Shown one piece after another: positions 42,059 through 51,289 of a stretch of DNA of 64,000 bases; positions within the stretch are counted from its first letter, which is position 1, and each line of letters begins with the position of its first letter. The stretch is taken from the NCBI GenBank assembly GCA_001870995.2, contig MLAV02000001.1, positions 248,001-312,000 of the forward strand, in the 5' to 3' direction. The stretch comes from Chitinophaga sp. CB10. Lineage in GTDB: Bacteria; Bacteroidota; Bacteroidia; Chitinophagales; Chitinophagaceae. A program made the translations under genes and the position numbers. Below the pieces are notes generated by a model. That model ran no database searches and was not told where the DNA came from. It saw only the letters and a program-made list of their open reading frames with translations.

Positions 42059-44608
42059 ATGAGAAATTGCTTGTTGCTATTAACCATGTTTATTACGCCT
42101 GCACTCTTCGCGCAGGAACGGCTGCAAAACGGCCGCCTGTTGCTGGAGTGGAAGCAAACCGGCGAGGGATACCGGCTGCAACAGCTCGCAGTGGGCGGGC
42201 GGCAGCTGCCGCAGCCTTCGGGGGAGTACCTCGTGCTCTACTCGGCCGGCAAGCCGGACAGCCTGCCGGACCTGCGCCTGGCAGCCACCCACCCCGGCGG
42301 ATTTTCCCTGAAGGAATACACCTACCTCACCAAAAACTGGGAGCGTAATATAAGCCCTGTGGCCATGAATACCGCAGGCATGGCTATCCGGTTTTTCCCT
42401 ACATCCGCCACCCGGGCCAACGGCGGCCTGGAATTCCGCGCGGATAACGCGGAGTGTAACATTACCGCTGCCTGGCAACTGGATGAAAAAAATAAGAACG
42501 ATATTCTGGTGAGCATCACCCTTACGGCAAAGCAGCCGGGGTATTACTCCATAGCTTCGCCTACGCTGGCAACGCTGGTGAATAACAAGCCGGATTTTGC
42601 CATGGTGCCTGGATTTTTCCAAAGCAATACCATTCAGCCGGACATCGTGCTGGCCTATGCATACGGGCAGGGTATTCCCGATAAACCGATCCTGTTCAGG
42701 GAGCGCAGCGCCTCTACGCTGAGCCCACTCGTGAGCAGCAACGGCATCACCATGGCCGTGATCCCGGCGCCGGGCACAGGCCGGGACCCCTGGGAGAAAG
42801 ACCGCAACACGCACCAGGTATGGAAACTGGGCCTCTCCGTGATGAACCGCGCCGGCCAGTTTACCCCCGTTGCCTATCACCCGGTGCTGGGAGAGGAGGG
42901 TTCATATATGCGTGCCGGTGAACAACGCACTTTTTCCTTCCGCTACTCGGTACAGCAGGCGGACTGGTACACCGTGTACAAGCACGCGGTTAACGACGTG
43001 TACCGCTTCCCGGATTTCCTGAAGCTGAAGAAGACGAAGACATCGCTGACCAGCAGGATCATGGCTATGCTGCATTACCTCGGTAATGACAGTACTTCCA
43101 TGTGGCATACCTTCCTCTACAAAGGCCTGCAGATTGGCGCGCAAAGTTACCGGGGCGGCGTGGTAGGCGCTGAAGGTGATGCGATGAAAAATTCTGATTA
43201 CGGCGCCATGTGGATGCTGGCCAATATCACACAGGATACTACCTTACTGAAACACCGGCTGCCGGAAGCGCTCAACTTCAAACTGGTGCAACAGCAGGAA
43301 GAACCCGGCTTTTTCCAGGGCGCCGCCATCGGCCAGTACTACCTCTGGAAAAGAAAAACCTTTACGGAAGAGTGGGGCCATTACGTAGAGCCGATTGCGC
43401 TGACCTACTATACCATGCTGGATATCGGCAACATCCTGCTGTTTGAGCCGGGCAATCAGGCGCTGCGGCAACGCCTGCGCCTGGGGGCTGAAAAGCTGCT
43501 CCAATGGCAGCATGCGGACGGCCATTGGGAAGTAGGGTATGATGCCAATACCACGCAACCAACGTTTACGGATATACCGGATTTGCGGCCTACTTTTTAC
43601 GGCCTGCTCGTTGCCTACCGTATCCTGAAGGACCCAAAGTATTTAGCGGCCGCGCGTAAAGGCGCGGACTGGCAGATTAAAAACGGCGTGGAGAAGGGCT
43701 GCTACCTCGGGGTATGCGGGGATGCCCGCTTTGTGGCCGACTTTGCCACGGCTCAAACCGTGCAGGCCATGCTGGACCTCTACGACCTCACGAAAGATAA
43801 ACGCTACCAGGACGCGGCGATAAAAGCGGCGAAAGTATATACGGCATCGATTTATACGCATCCCATTCCTTCCACAGCGGAGAAATCCGTAAAAGGTATC
43901 CCGCGGCAGGATTGGGAAATCACGCAGACGGGGCTCAGCTTTGAACATGGCGGCAGCCTGGGTTCCGCCAATCACCACGGTCCTATCATGCTGGCGAGCC
44001 ATGCGGGTATGTTTGTGCGCATGTTTGGGCTCACGCGGGATTCCCTGTTCCTCACCATGGCCCGTGCGGCAGTACTGGGCCGGGATGCTTTTGTGGACCA
44101 GCCTACGCAGGTGGCCTCCTACTATTGGGATGTGATGAACCAGGGAGCGGGGCATTACCCGCACCATGCCTGGTGGCAGGTAGGACTGCTAACGGATTAT
44201 CTCATTTCGGAAATCACACTGCGCAGTAATAACCGCATCAGCTTCCCGAGGGGTTTTGTAACGCCTAAGGTTGGGCCGCACACCAGTTACGGCTTTGCGC
44301 CGGGAACGGTGCTGGGAACGGCGGCCAGCCTGTATATGCCGGACGGCCTGCTCAAAGTGGAGAATCCTTATGTGGACTTTCTCGGGGCCCGCAGCACCGA
44401 TCAACGGCATATTTATTTGATGCTGTTGAACAATGACGATGCCGTACAGCAAAGCCAGGTGCAGATCTCTCCCCAACTTATAAAAAATATAAAACAGGCA
44501 GAACTGCTGGACGCCGGCGGAAAGCCGGAGCAGCAGGCGCTGACGGGCAATAGCTGGCAGGTGACGATACCGCCCTATGGCATGAAAATTATTAAAATCC
44601 GCTCATGA
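42059..44608 (+). CDS. Large secreted protein with alpha/alpha-barrel, probable glycosidase or lyase
   Basis: An 849-residue exported protein (signal peptide MRNCLLLLTMFITPALFAQ). A beta-rich N-terminal domain (about 20-320) is followed by a helical repeat region (about 330-690) with paired-helix units such as LLVAYRILKDPKYLAAARKGADWQIKNG and AMLDLYDLTKDKRYQDAAIKAAKVYT, typical of six-hairpin (alpha/alpha)6 barrels. A C-terminal beta domain (about 730-849) ends the protein. Conserved-looking polar patches include SFEHGGSLGSANHHGP and YYWDVMNQGAGHYPHHAWW. I cannot assign a CAZy family; similar Bacteroidota proteins are sometimes annotated as phosphodiesterases. Position 6 bp after the esterase and overlapping the symporter (ATGA) supports a role in breaking down the imported glycan. 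Confidence 0.7.
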   Translation: MRNCLLLLTMFITPALFAQERLQNGRLLLEWKQTGEGYRLQQLAVGGRQLPQPSGEYLVLYSAGKPDSLPDLRLAATHPGGFSLKEYTYLTKNWERNISPVAMNTAGMAIRFFPTSATRANGGLEFRADNAECNITAAWQLDEKNKNDILVSITLTAKQPGYYSIASPTLATLVNNKPDFAMVPGFFQSNTIQPDIVLAYAYGQGIPDKPILFRERSASTLSPLVSSNGITMAVIPAPGTGRDPWEKDRNTHQVWKLGLSVMNRAGQFTPVAYHPVLGEEGSYMRAGEQRTFSFRYSVQQADWYTVYKHAVNDVYRFPDFLKLKKTKTSLTSRIMAMLHYLGNDSTSMWHTFLYKGLQIGAQSYRGGVVGAEGDAMKNSDYGAMWMLANITQDTTLLKHRLPEALNFKLVQQQEEPGFFQGAAIGQYYLWKRKTFTEEWGHYVEPIALTYYTMLDIGNILLFEPGNQALRQRLRLGAEKLLQWQHADGHWEVGYDANTTQPTFTDIPDLRPTFYGLLVAYRILKDPKYLAAARKGADWQIKNGVEKGCYLGVCGDARFVADFATAQTVQAMLDLYDLTKDKRYQDAAIKAAKVYTASIYTHPIPSTAEKSVKGIPRQDWEITQTGLSFEHGGSLGSANHHGPIMLASHAGMFVRMFGLTRDSLFLTMARAAVLGRDAFVDQPTQVASYYWDVMNQGAGHYPHHAWWQVGLLTDYLISEITLRSNNRISFPRGFVTPKVGPHTSYGFAPGTVLGTAASLYMPDGLLKVENPYVDFLGARSTDQRHIYLMLLNNDDAVQQSQVQISPQLIKNIKQAELLDAGGKPEQQALTGNSWQVTIPPYGMKIIKIRS

Positions 44609-46347
44609 GTACATCCACGATAGATACGGCCGTCATATTTGTGTTTTCAGCGTTTGTGCTGGTCATCGGGCTGCTGTTTGCCCGTACCGGGCGCAACATG
44701 AAATCGTTTTTTGCAGGCGGGGAGGCTGTGCCCTGGTTTATCGGCGGCCTCTCGCTGTTCATGAGCTTTTTTTCCGCCGGCACATTTGTGGCGTGGGGAA
44801 GTATTGCTTATAAATACGGCTTTGTGTCCGTTACCATTCAATGGACCATGTGCCTGGGCGGGATTATCACGGCCTTCCTGCTGGCCCCGCGCTGGAAGCG
44901 TACCGGCGCGCTGACGGCCGCGGAATTCATCCGGCAGCGGCTGGGGGCGCCCGTGCAAAAATTTTACGTGTACATCTTTCTGGTGGTATCGCTGGTGAAT
45001 AAAGGCGCGGTGCTGTATCCCGTGGCCAAGCTGGTCAGCGTTTCGCTGGGCTTCCCGCTTGTGCCCTGCACCATTGTGCTGGGCCTGATGATGATCGCCT
45101 ATACCGCTATCGGCGGGCTTTGGGCCGTGATGGTAACGGATATTTTGCAGTTTGTGATCCTGACGGCGGCGGTGCTGATCGTGCTGCCTCTCTCGCTGAA
45201 CCATGCCGGCGGCTGGCAACAGTTTACCCAACGCGTACCGGAAGATTTCTTTTCGCTGGTGAACGGGGAATATACCATTGGTTTCATACTGGCGTTCGCG
45301 TTATACCATATCAGTTACATCGGCGGCAACTGGACTTTCGTGCAACGCTATACCAGCGTGGATTCGCCGAAGTCCGCCAAAAAAGTGGCGCTGCTGTTTG
45401 CAGGGTTGTACCTCATTAGTCCGGTCATCTGGATGCTGCCGCCGATGATCTATAAAAGCATCAACCCTGCGCTGGCGGGGCTGAATGCGGAAAATGCCTA
45501 CCTCGAAGTATGCCGGCTGGTGCTGCCTCCGGGCCTGATGGGCCTGATGCTGACGGGCATGTACTTCTCCACGTCCGCTACGGCCAATACTACGCTGAAC
45601 GTGACGAGCGCGGTGATCACGAATGATATTTACAAGGGCGTGATCCACCCCGGCGCATCCGACCGGCAGCTGATACGCGTGGCGCGCGTATCCGGGCTGC
45701 TGCTGGGTTTGGGCATGATCGGCATTGCGTTGATGGTGCCGGCAGTAGGAGGGATGATTGAAGTGGTGATCAGCATTGCGGCTATCACGGGAGGGCCTTC
45801 CCTGCTGCCGCCGCTCTGGGCGCTGTTTTCCAAAAAGCTGGATGGCAGAACGGCCTACATTATTTCGGCGGTATGCCTGTTGGTGAACCTGGTGTTTAAA
45901 TTTTTGACGCCGCTGCTGACTTCGTATTGGCTTAACCGTTCGGAAGAGATGTTGCTGGGCGCAGGGCTGCCGCTATTACTGTTAGGGCTATACGAATTTG
46001 TGCTGGCAGCGCGCAAAGGCCCTGCGGTGGACTATACCAATTACCAGGCGTTCCGCCGGCAGCAAAAAGCCGCGGCGGCGGCGCAACCGGCCGAAGAGGC
46101 GGCCGCCATTCGCCGGCAGAATATTTTCGGCCTGCGGGTGATCGCCTTTGCGCTGGCATTTACAGCACTGCTGCTGTTTATCCTCTGCGGGCTGGCCGCC
46201 ACGGGGAAAGTGCTGGTGGCCATTATTGCAACGGTGGTATTGCTGGCGGCCGGCATTCCGCTGGCGGCGCTGCGCAAATTGACATTAAAACAACTGAATA
46301 CTCCTTCGGGAAAGAGCATCATTCAAGAAAAAAATGTGGCATCCTGA
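44605..46347 (+). CDS. Sodium:solute symporter (SSS family)
   Basis: A 580-residue inner-membrane transporter with about 13-14 hydrophobic helices. The N-terminal helices contain FFAGGEAVPWFIGGLSLFMS and the SSS core; GLWAVMVTDILQFVILTAAV is the diagnostic family segment at about residues 168-187. It imports a sugar, uronate or similar solute with sodium. The start overlaps the stop of the preceding gene (ATGA), so translation is coupled, and it very probably moves the product of the periplasmic hydrolases into the cytoplasm, where the FAD oxidoreductase acts. Confidence 0.9.
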   Translation: MSTSTIDTAVIFVFSAFVLVIGLLFARTGRNMKSFFAGGEAVPWFIGGLSLFMSFFSAGTFVAWGSIAYKYGFVSVTIQWTMCLGGIITAFLLAPRWKRTGALTAAEFIRQRLGAPVQKFYVYIFLVVSLVNKGAVLYPVAKLVSVSLGFPLVPCTIVLGLMMIAYTAIGGLWAVMVTDILQFVILTAAVLIVLPLSLNHAGGWQQFTQRVPEDFFSLVNGEYTIGFILAFALYHISYIGGNWTFVQRYTSVDSPKSAKKVALLFAGLYLISPVIWMLPPMIYKSINPALAGLNAENAYLEVCRLVLPPGLMGLMLTGMYFSTSATANTTLNVTSAVITNDIYKGVIHPGASDRQLIRVARVSGLLLGLGMIGIALMVPAVGGMIEVVISIAAITGGPSLLPPLWALFSKKLDGRTAYIISAVCLLVNLVFKFLTPLLTSYWLNRSEEMLLGAGLPLLLLGLYEFVLAARKGPAVDYTNYQAFRRQQKAAAAAQPAEEAAAIRRQNIFGLRVIAFALAFTALLLFILCGLAATGKVLVAIIATVVLLAAGIPLAALRKLTLKQLNTPSGKSIIQEKNVAS

Positions 46348-46373
46348 TTTATTGCAGGATAAAAAATTAGCTT

Positions 46374-48653
46374 ATGTTGAAAGAACAGTCCATTGAAAGC
46401 CGGGAATTAAGAACGATCGAATACACAGCGGATCTGGTAGTTACAGGCGGCGGATTAGCGGGCGTTTGCTGCGCTATTACTGCAGCCAGGGAGGGCATTA
46501 AAGTGATTTTGGTGCAGGACAGGCCTGTGCTGGGCGGCAACTCCTCCAGCGAGGTCCGTTTGTGGGTGCTGGGCGCCACCTCTCACATGGGGAATAATAA
46601 CCGCTGGGCGCGGGAAGGTGGGGTGATCGATGAAATCATGACGGAAAATATCTGGCGTAACCCGGAAGGTAACCCATTGATTTATGATACCATCCTGCTG
46701 GAAAAAGTGACCAATGAACCCAATATTACCTTGCTGCTGAATACGGCGGCATTTGAAGTACATAAAGCCGGGCCTGATATGATCGAATCCCTGACGGCCT
46801 TCTGTAGTCAGAACAGCACTTTGTATCGCCTGAAAGCGCCGTTGTTTTGCGATGCCTCCGGCGATGGCGTGGTGGGATTCCTTTCCGGCGCGGCTTTCCG
46901 GATGGGTGCTGAAAGCGAGTCGGAATTTGGGGAGAAGTTTGCGCCCTCGGCGGAGTATGGAGAACTGCTGGGGCATTCCCTCTACTTTTACACCAAGGAT
47001 ACAGGGCGGCCGGTGCAATTTGTGCCGCCGGCATATGCGCTGAAAGATATCACTGCAATTCCGCGTTACAAGCGCATCACCGCGCAGGCGCAGGGCTGCC
47101 AGTTCTGGTGGATAGAATTCGGCGGCCGGCTGGATACCGTGCACGATACAGAGGAGATTAAATGGGAGCTCTGGAAAGTGGTGTACGGCATCTGGAACTA
47201 CATTAAAAATTCCGGGCACTTCCCGGAGGCGGAAACCATGACTTTAGAGTGGGTGGGGCAGATACCGGGGAAGCGGGAGAGCCGGCGCTTTGAGGGGGAT
47301 TACATGCTGCGGCAGCAGGACATTGTGGAGCAGCGCACCCACAAAGACGCCGTGGCCTTCGGCGGCTGGTCTATCGACCTGCATCCGGCGGATGGCGTAT
47401 TCAGCGAAAAGCCTGCCTGTAACCAATGGCATAGCAAAGGCGTGTACCAGATTCCGTTCAGGTGCCTGTACAGTCACAATATCAGCAACCTGTTGCTGGC
47501 AGGGCGTATTATCAGTGCCAGCCACGTGGCGTTTGGCTCCAGCAGGGTGATGGGCACGAGCGCCTGCGGAGCGCAGGCGGCAGGTATGGCGGCCGCGTTG
47601 TGTACCCGCTACGGCGTACAGCCGAGAGCGTTATTGCAGGATGCGCTGATGCAGGAGCTGCAGGCGAGCCTGATACGCAAGGGGCAGTATATTCCGCAGT
47701 TGCAGCTGCGCGATGCGCGGGACCTGGTGGCGCATGCTGCCATTACGGCAAGCAGCGAATATGTGCTGCAACGCCTGGCGCCGGATGGAGCAGTGATACG
47801 GCTGGACGCTTCCATGGCGCAGATGCTGCCGTTGCGTGCCGGGAAGATACCCGCTGTAAGAGTGTTTGCCGAGGTGGAGGAAGATACGGAACTGCGGGTG
47901 TCCCTCAGGACCAGCAGCCGGCAGTCGCACCATACGCCGGATATTATTTTACAGGAACTAACGGTGCCGGTTACACGTGGCGCGCAGGCGCTTGACCTGC
48001 AGTTTGACGCCACGTTGCCGGAAGACAATTATATCTTTCTCTGTTTCATGCAACATCCGCTGGTCAGCCTGGAAAGCAGCAGCGAACGCGTGAGCGGGGT
48101 ACTGACGGTATTCAATAAAACCAATCCTGCCGTATCCAACTTTGGCGCGCAGGTACCCACGGAAGATATTGGTGTGGAAGCCTTTGAGTTCTGGTGCCCG
48201 GAGCGCAGGCCGGCAGGGAAGAACCTGGCGCTGGAAATTCCGGGGGGCATTGCGCTGTTTGGCGCGGGTAATATCCGCAACGGCATCAACCGGCCTACGC
48301 ATCAGCCTAACATCTGGCTGGCTGCGGCGGAAGATGCAAACCCAACGCTGACGCTTACCTGGCCGGAGCAGCAGCGCATCAGCGAAATAGAGCTGGTGTT
48401 TGACACGGACTTTGATCATCCGATGGAGAATGTTATTTACCACCATCCGGAGAGAGCGATGCCTTTCTGCGTTGAGTCGTTTGTGTTATGCAATGATAGA
48501 AAGGAAGCCGTGGTAAAGGTGACGGATAATCATCAGTCGCTGTGGCGGATAAAGCTGGCGGAGCCGTTGCGGACGGGGAGCTTGACGGTGCATTTGGGGG
48601 GGACGCATGGAGGGACGCCGGCGGGGTTGTTTGCGGTGAGGTGTTATGAGTGA
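46374..48653 (+). CDS. Cytoplasmic FAD-dependent oxidoreductase with extra C-terminal region
   Basis: A 759-residue protein without a signal peptide. The N-terminal FAD domain has LVVTGGGLAGVCCAITAAREG (GxGxxG, residues 21-33) and VLGGNSSSEVRLWVLGA, the FAD_oxidored (PF12831) signature. A second FAD-contact segment near residues 385-415 reads LLLAGRIISASHVAFGSSRVMGTSACGAQAAGMAAAL. The C-terminal third (about 480-759) is a separate beta-rich region; its last part (RISEIELVFDTDFDHPM, then LTVHLGGTHGGTPAGLFAVRCY) resembles a discoidin-like sandwich. It lies 26 bp after the symporter, so oxidation of the imported sugar is the likely role. The reaction is unknown. Confidence 0.82.
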   Translation: MLKEQSIESRELRTIEYTADLVVTGGGLAGVCCAITAAREGIKVILVQDRPVLGGNSSSEVRLWVLGATSHMGNNNRWAREGGVIDEIMTENIWRNPEGNPLIYDTILLEKVTNEPNITLLLNTAAFEVHKAGPDMIESLTAFCSQNSTLYRLKAPLFCDASGDGVVGFLSGAAFRMGAESESEFGEKFAPSAEYGELLGHSLYFYTKDTGRPVQFVPPAYALKDITAIPRYKRITAQAQGCQFWWIEFGGRLDTVHDTEEIKWELWKVVYGIWNYIKNSGHFPEAETMTLEWVGQIPGKRESRRFEGDYMLRQQDIVEQRTHKDAVAFGGWSIDLHPADGVFSEKPACNQWHSKGVYQIPFRCLYSHNISNLLLAGRIISASHVAFGSSRVMGTSACGAQAAGMAAALCTRYGVQPRALLQDALMQELQASLIRKGQYIPQLQLRDARDLVAHAAITASSEYVLQRLAPDGAVIRLDASMAQMLPLRAGKIPAVRVFAEVEEDTELRVSLRTSSRQSHHTPDIILQELTVPVTRGAQALDLQFDATLPEDNYIFLCFMQHPLVSLESSSERVSGVLTVFNKTNPAVSNFGAQVPTEDIGVEAFEFWCPERRPAGKNLALEIPGGIALFGAGNIRNGINRPTHQPNIWLAAAEDANPTLTLTWPEQQRISEIELVFDTDFDHPMENVIYHHPERAMPFCVESFVLCNDRKEAVVKVTDNHQSLWRIKLAEPLRTGSLTVHLGGTHGGTPAGLFAVRCYE

Positions 48654-48768
48654 TGCAGTATGTGACTGGCGTGCCTGTTGGCATAGGTTTGATCCGCTTT
48701 TTCTGAAATTCAACCAGTAGTACTTTTCCTGATGATGGATTCCAATATTCCACGTAAAATAAAACAGT

Positions 48769-50694
48769 ATGCCTAAACATTTAATCGCCTCACTGATTTT
48801 CTGCGCAGGCCTCGCCGCCGGCAGCCTGGCAAAGGCCCAAACACCGGCCTTTACGCCGGAAGCCCACTGGGTATGCGTGAACCAGACGGGGTATAATACC
48901 AATGCCCCGAAGCGCTTCACCGTACCTACGGCCTTACAAGGGACAGTATCCTTCTACATTACGGCCGAAGGGGAGGATAAGCCCTTATTTAAAGGCACGG
49001 TAAGTAACGGTTTGGGAGACTTTACCGCATTTACGCCAACGGATACACGTAAACGCTACGTCATTCACGCGCAGGGTGGCGCCTTGCCGGAAGGGGTTTC
49101 CTATCCGTTCCGCGTGGGGCCTTACGTCCTGGAAAGGGCGGGATTTCTGCCATCCGTATGGTTTATGAACGATGCCCGCAGTATTACCGGCACGCATCAC
49201 TCGGCCTATGGCGGTTGCCCCTGGCGGGATGGAACTTATTATTCGTACGAAATTCCATCGCTGATCTGGATGTATCTTTCTAACCCGGAAGTATATACGA
49301 AATTGCCGGCTACCATTTCGTACGACAGTTTGAAGTCGATGGTGCTGAGCCCGGATTACAAAAAGACCACAGACCCCAATGATGAAACGGCCTTACCATC
49401 TGCCAGAAAATATTTTACTACCATAGAAAAACCGCTGGGGGATAAAGTGCCGGATGTGGTGATGGACTTGCATTGGGGCCTGGGCTATTACCTGGTGAAT
49501 CCTGAAACGAAGGACCCCAGCAAGGATCCGCTGCCCAGGCAGCTGCATCCCCAAACGCTGGCGCAGTTTGCCTACTTTTTGTATGCCTATCCGCAGTTGG
49601 ATAAATGGTTCTCCAAAAAGTTCTACCAGCAGGCGCTTTCCTTTGCGAGGAGCAATTGGGAACCGGTAGGCCTGCTTAACGTACAGCGGGAGGTAGGGAC
49701 GACAAAAGGCCGGCATGCGCCGGGTTTTTCCGTGTTGCCCAATTTGCTGATGTATGAAGTAGCGAAACGGGAGCAGCTGCCGGATGCAGATCAATACATG
49801 CAGGCGGCTTACCGGCAGGCGGTGTGGCTGATCGACTCCCTGTCCCTGCAGGACCCGATGACGACCAAAGGGCAGCGTATGAGCGAATACAACCTGATGA
49901 CGGGCCTGGCCACCTTTCAGCTGCAATACCCGGAGAGAGCGCCGAAAGGCTTACAGCAAAAGATAGAGGAGTGGGCGGACGTGATGATACATCGTTCCAA
50001 CAACGCCTGGGACTTCCGCCGCTACGACCTGGACAGTAACTGGACCGTGCCTGAGATGAACGAAGTGGGCAACGTGGCGGGCTTCCCTGCGTCCGCACTG
50101 CTGGCGGCGGCAGTGGTGAAAGATCCTGGGAAGAAGGCAAGGCTCGAGCAGCTGGCCTATGCGCATTTCGATAACCTCTATGGCCGCAATCCGCTGAATG
50201 CGCATGCGGCGCATCACCCGGAAATGGGCTTTGAAGGCGTTTCCAAAGGCTATCCGAAAGGCTACCATGAGAATGCCTGCGCGCGGTTGGAATTATGCCG
50301 GGGGTCTATCAGCTGCCTGCCGGGAACGGAAATGTATCCCTTCAATCCTGCCGGCAAGGACCGGCACCTGGAAGGATGGGTGAACCACAATACGGCGTGG
50401 AATGTGAGCCTGGCCGTACTGAACTGGTACGATAACCGGCCGCAGTCGCTTACCCGCCAGGGGAATTATTTAAAAGTATCCTGGCAGGCGCCGGTGATGG
50501 AAGGGCAGTCGCTCCCGTTAAAACTGCTGGTGAACGGCAGGCCGGTTGCAACGGTAGCGTTGCGGGCTGCTAACGGTATCGACTATACGGCGGAAGTACC
50601 TCTAGCGCAGGTAAAGGGCGTGAAGCGGGGAGATAAGGTAACCGCCGTTTATGGAGAAGGATTTTTGGCGAAGAAAAAGGAGATAGTATGGTAA
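48769..50694 (+). CDS. Secreted GH9-like glycoside hydrolase
   Basis: A 641-residue exported protein (signal peptide ends AKAQ). An N-terminal cellulase-like Ig domain (about 25-130, VCVNQTGYNTNAPKRFTVP) is followed by a helical barrel (about 140-545) and a short C-terminal beta domain (about 560-641). The layout and FDNLYGRNPLNAHAAHHPEMG resemble GH9 enzymes. The usual DAGD catalytic pair is not present; the equivalent region reads YGGCPWRDGTYYSYEIPSLI. It is probably a divergent hydrolase with another active-site arrangement. It sits 115 bp after the FAD oxidoreductase, with no terminator between, and is likely part of the LacI-controlled locus. Confidence 0.72.
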   Translation: MPKHLIASLIFCAGLAAGSLAKAQTPAFTPEAHWVCVNQTGYNTNAPKRFTVPTALQGTVSFYITAEGEDKPLFKGTVSNGLGDFTAFTPTDTRKRYVIHAQGGALPEGVSYPFRVGPYVLERAGFLPSVWFMNDARSITGTHHSAYGGCPWRDGTYYSYEIPSLIWMYLSNPEVYTKLPATISYDSLKSMVLSPDYKKTTDPNDETALPSARKYFTTIEKPLGDKVPDVVMDLHWGLGYYLVNPETKDPSKDPLPRQLHPQTLAQFAYFLYAYPQLDKWFSKKFYQQALSFARSNWEPVGLLNVQREVGTTKGRHAPGFSVLPNLLMYEVAKREQLPDADQYMQAAYRQAVWLIDSLSLQDPMTTKGQRMSEYNLMTGLATFQLQYPERAPKGLQQKIEEWADVMIHRSNNAWDFRRYDLDSNWTVPEMNEVGNVAGFPASALLAAAVVKDPGKKARLEQLAYAHFDNLYGRNPLNAHAAHHPEMGFEGVSKGYPKGYHENACARLELCRGSISCLPGTEMYPFNPAGKDRHLEGWVNHNTAWNVSLAVLNWYDNRPQSLTRQGNYLKVSWQAPVMEGQSLPLKLLVNGRPVATVALRAANGIDYTAEVPLAQVKGVKRGDKVTAVYGEGFLAKKKEIVW

Positions 50695-50717
50695 CAAGTG
50701 CTAAAATTTGATGCTTA

Positions 50718-50758
50718 GCGGCTAAGGAAGGAACGTCCAGCACTCCCTCCTTAGCCGC
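50718..50758 (+). terminator. Hairpin after the GH9-like gene
   Basis: Stem GCGGCTAAGGA(A)GG (50718-50731) pairs with CCTCCTTAGCCGC (50746-50758), one bulged base. No T-run follows, so intrinsic termination is uncertain. Confidence 0.5.
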
Positions 50759-50814
50759 ATATCTAAGGCAAAGGCCGGAACATTAACGGGCGCGTAAAAA
50801 AACAACCTCGAATC

Positions 50815-50878
50815 CTTTGCGGGCTTACACCCCCTTATGCCACTTACGCCCCCTTATGCCCCTTTGCGAGAAAAAAAA
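50815..50878. repeat. Second copy of the dispersed repeat, in inverted orientation
   Basis: Read on the minus strand this is eight T residues, CTCGCAAAGGGGCATAAGGG, then further GCGTAAG/GCATAAG steps ending in CCCGCAAAGG. It is the same unit as at 3308-3464. It again lies between two convergent genes and ends at the stop codon of the DUF1634 gene. Confidence 0.75.
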
Positions 50879-51271
50879 TCAAACCTTCAACCCGCCAAAC
50901 ATACTAAACAATATCACCCCCAATACAAGCGCCGTAATCCCCACATACAACCTATCCTTTTCCAGCGCAAACGCGCCCAGGGACATTACAATGCGCAGGA
51001 TCGGCGTAGCCAGCAGTACCAGCACGCCAAACTGAATCACTTCCGTACTGCTGAAGGAGGCCGCCCCTTTTAGAATACCGTTGAAAGTGGTAAACCCTTT
51101 GCCTTCTCCTGTGAAGTGGCTGTAATCCGGTACCAGGGTGTTCCCCATTTGAATGAGGTAGAAAATGCCGCCTGCCAGCACGATGCCGCTGGCGGTAAAT
51201 ACGCCGTAGCGCAGCATTTTGCCTACGATCACTTCCACATCTCTGTCTACTAATTTCTTTAAGAAGCTCAT
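50879..51271 (-). CDS. DUF1634 membrane protein
   Basis: A 130-residue inner-membrane protein with three hydrophobic helices (about residues 21-40, 81-100 and 105-125) and the conserved opening VDRDVEVIVGKMLRYGVFTA. DUF1634 proteins are regularly encoded next to TSUP-family exporters, as here, 18 bp downstream of one. It is probably an accessory subunit of the exporter. Its stop codon abuts the dispersed repeat at 50878. Confidence 0.85.
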   Translation of the reverse strand: MSFLKKLVDRDVEVIVGKMLRYGVFTASGIVLAGGIFYLIQMGNTLVPDYSHFTGEGKGFTTFNGILKGAASFSSTEVIQFGVLVLLATPILRIVMSLGAFALEKDRLYVGITALVLGVILFSMFGGLKV

Positions 51272-51289
51272 GTTGGGTCCGTTTTAACG

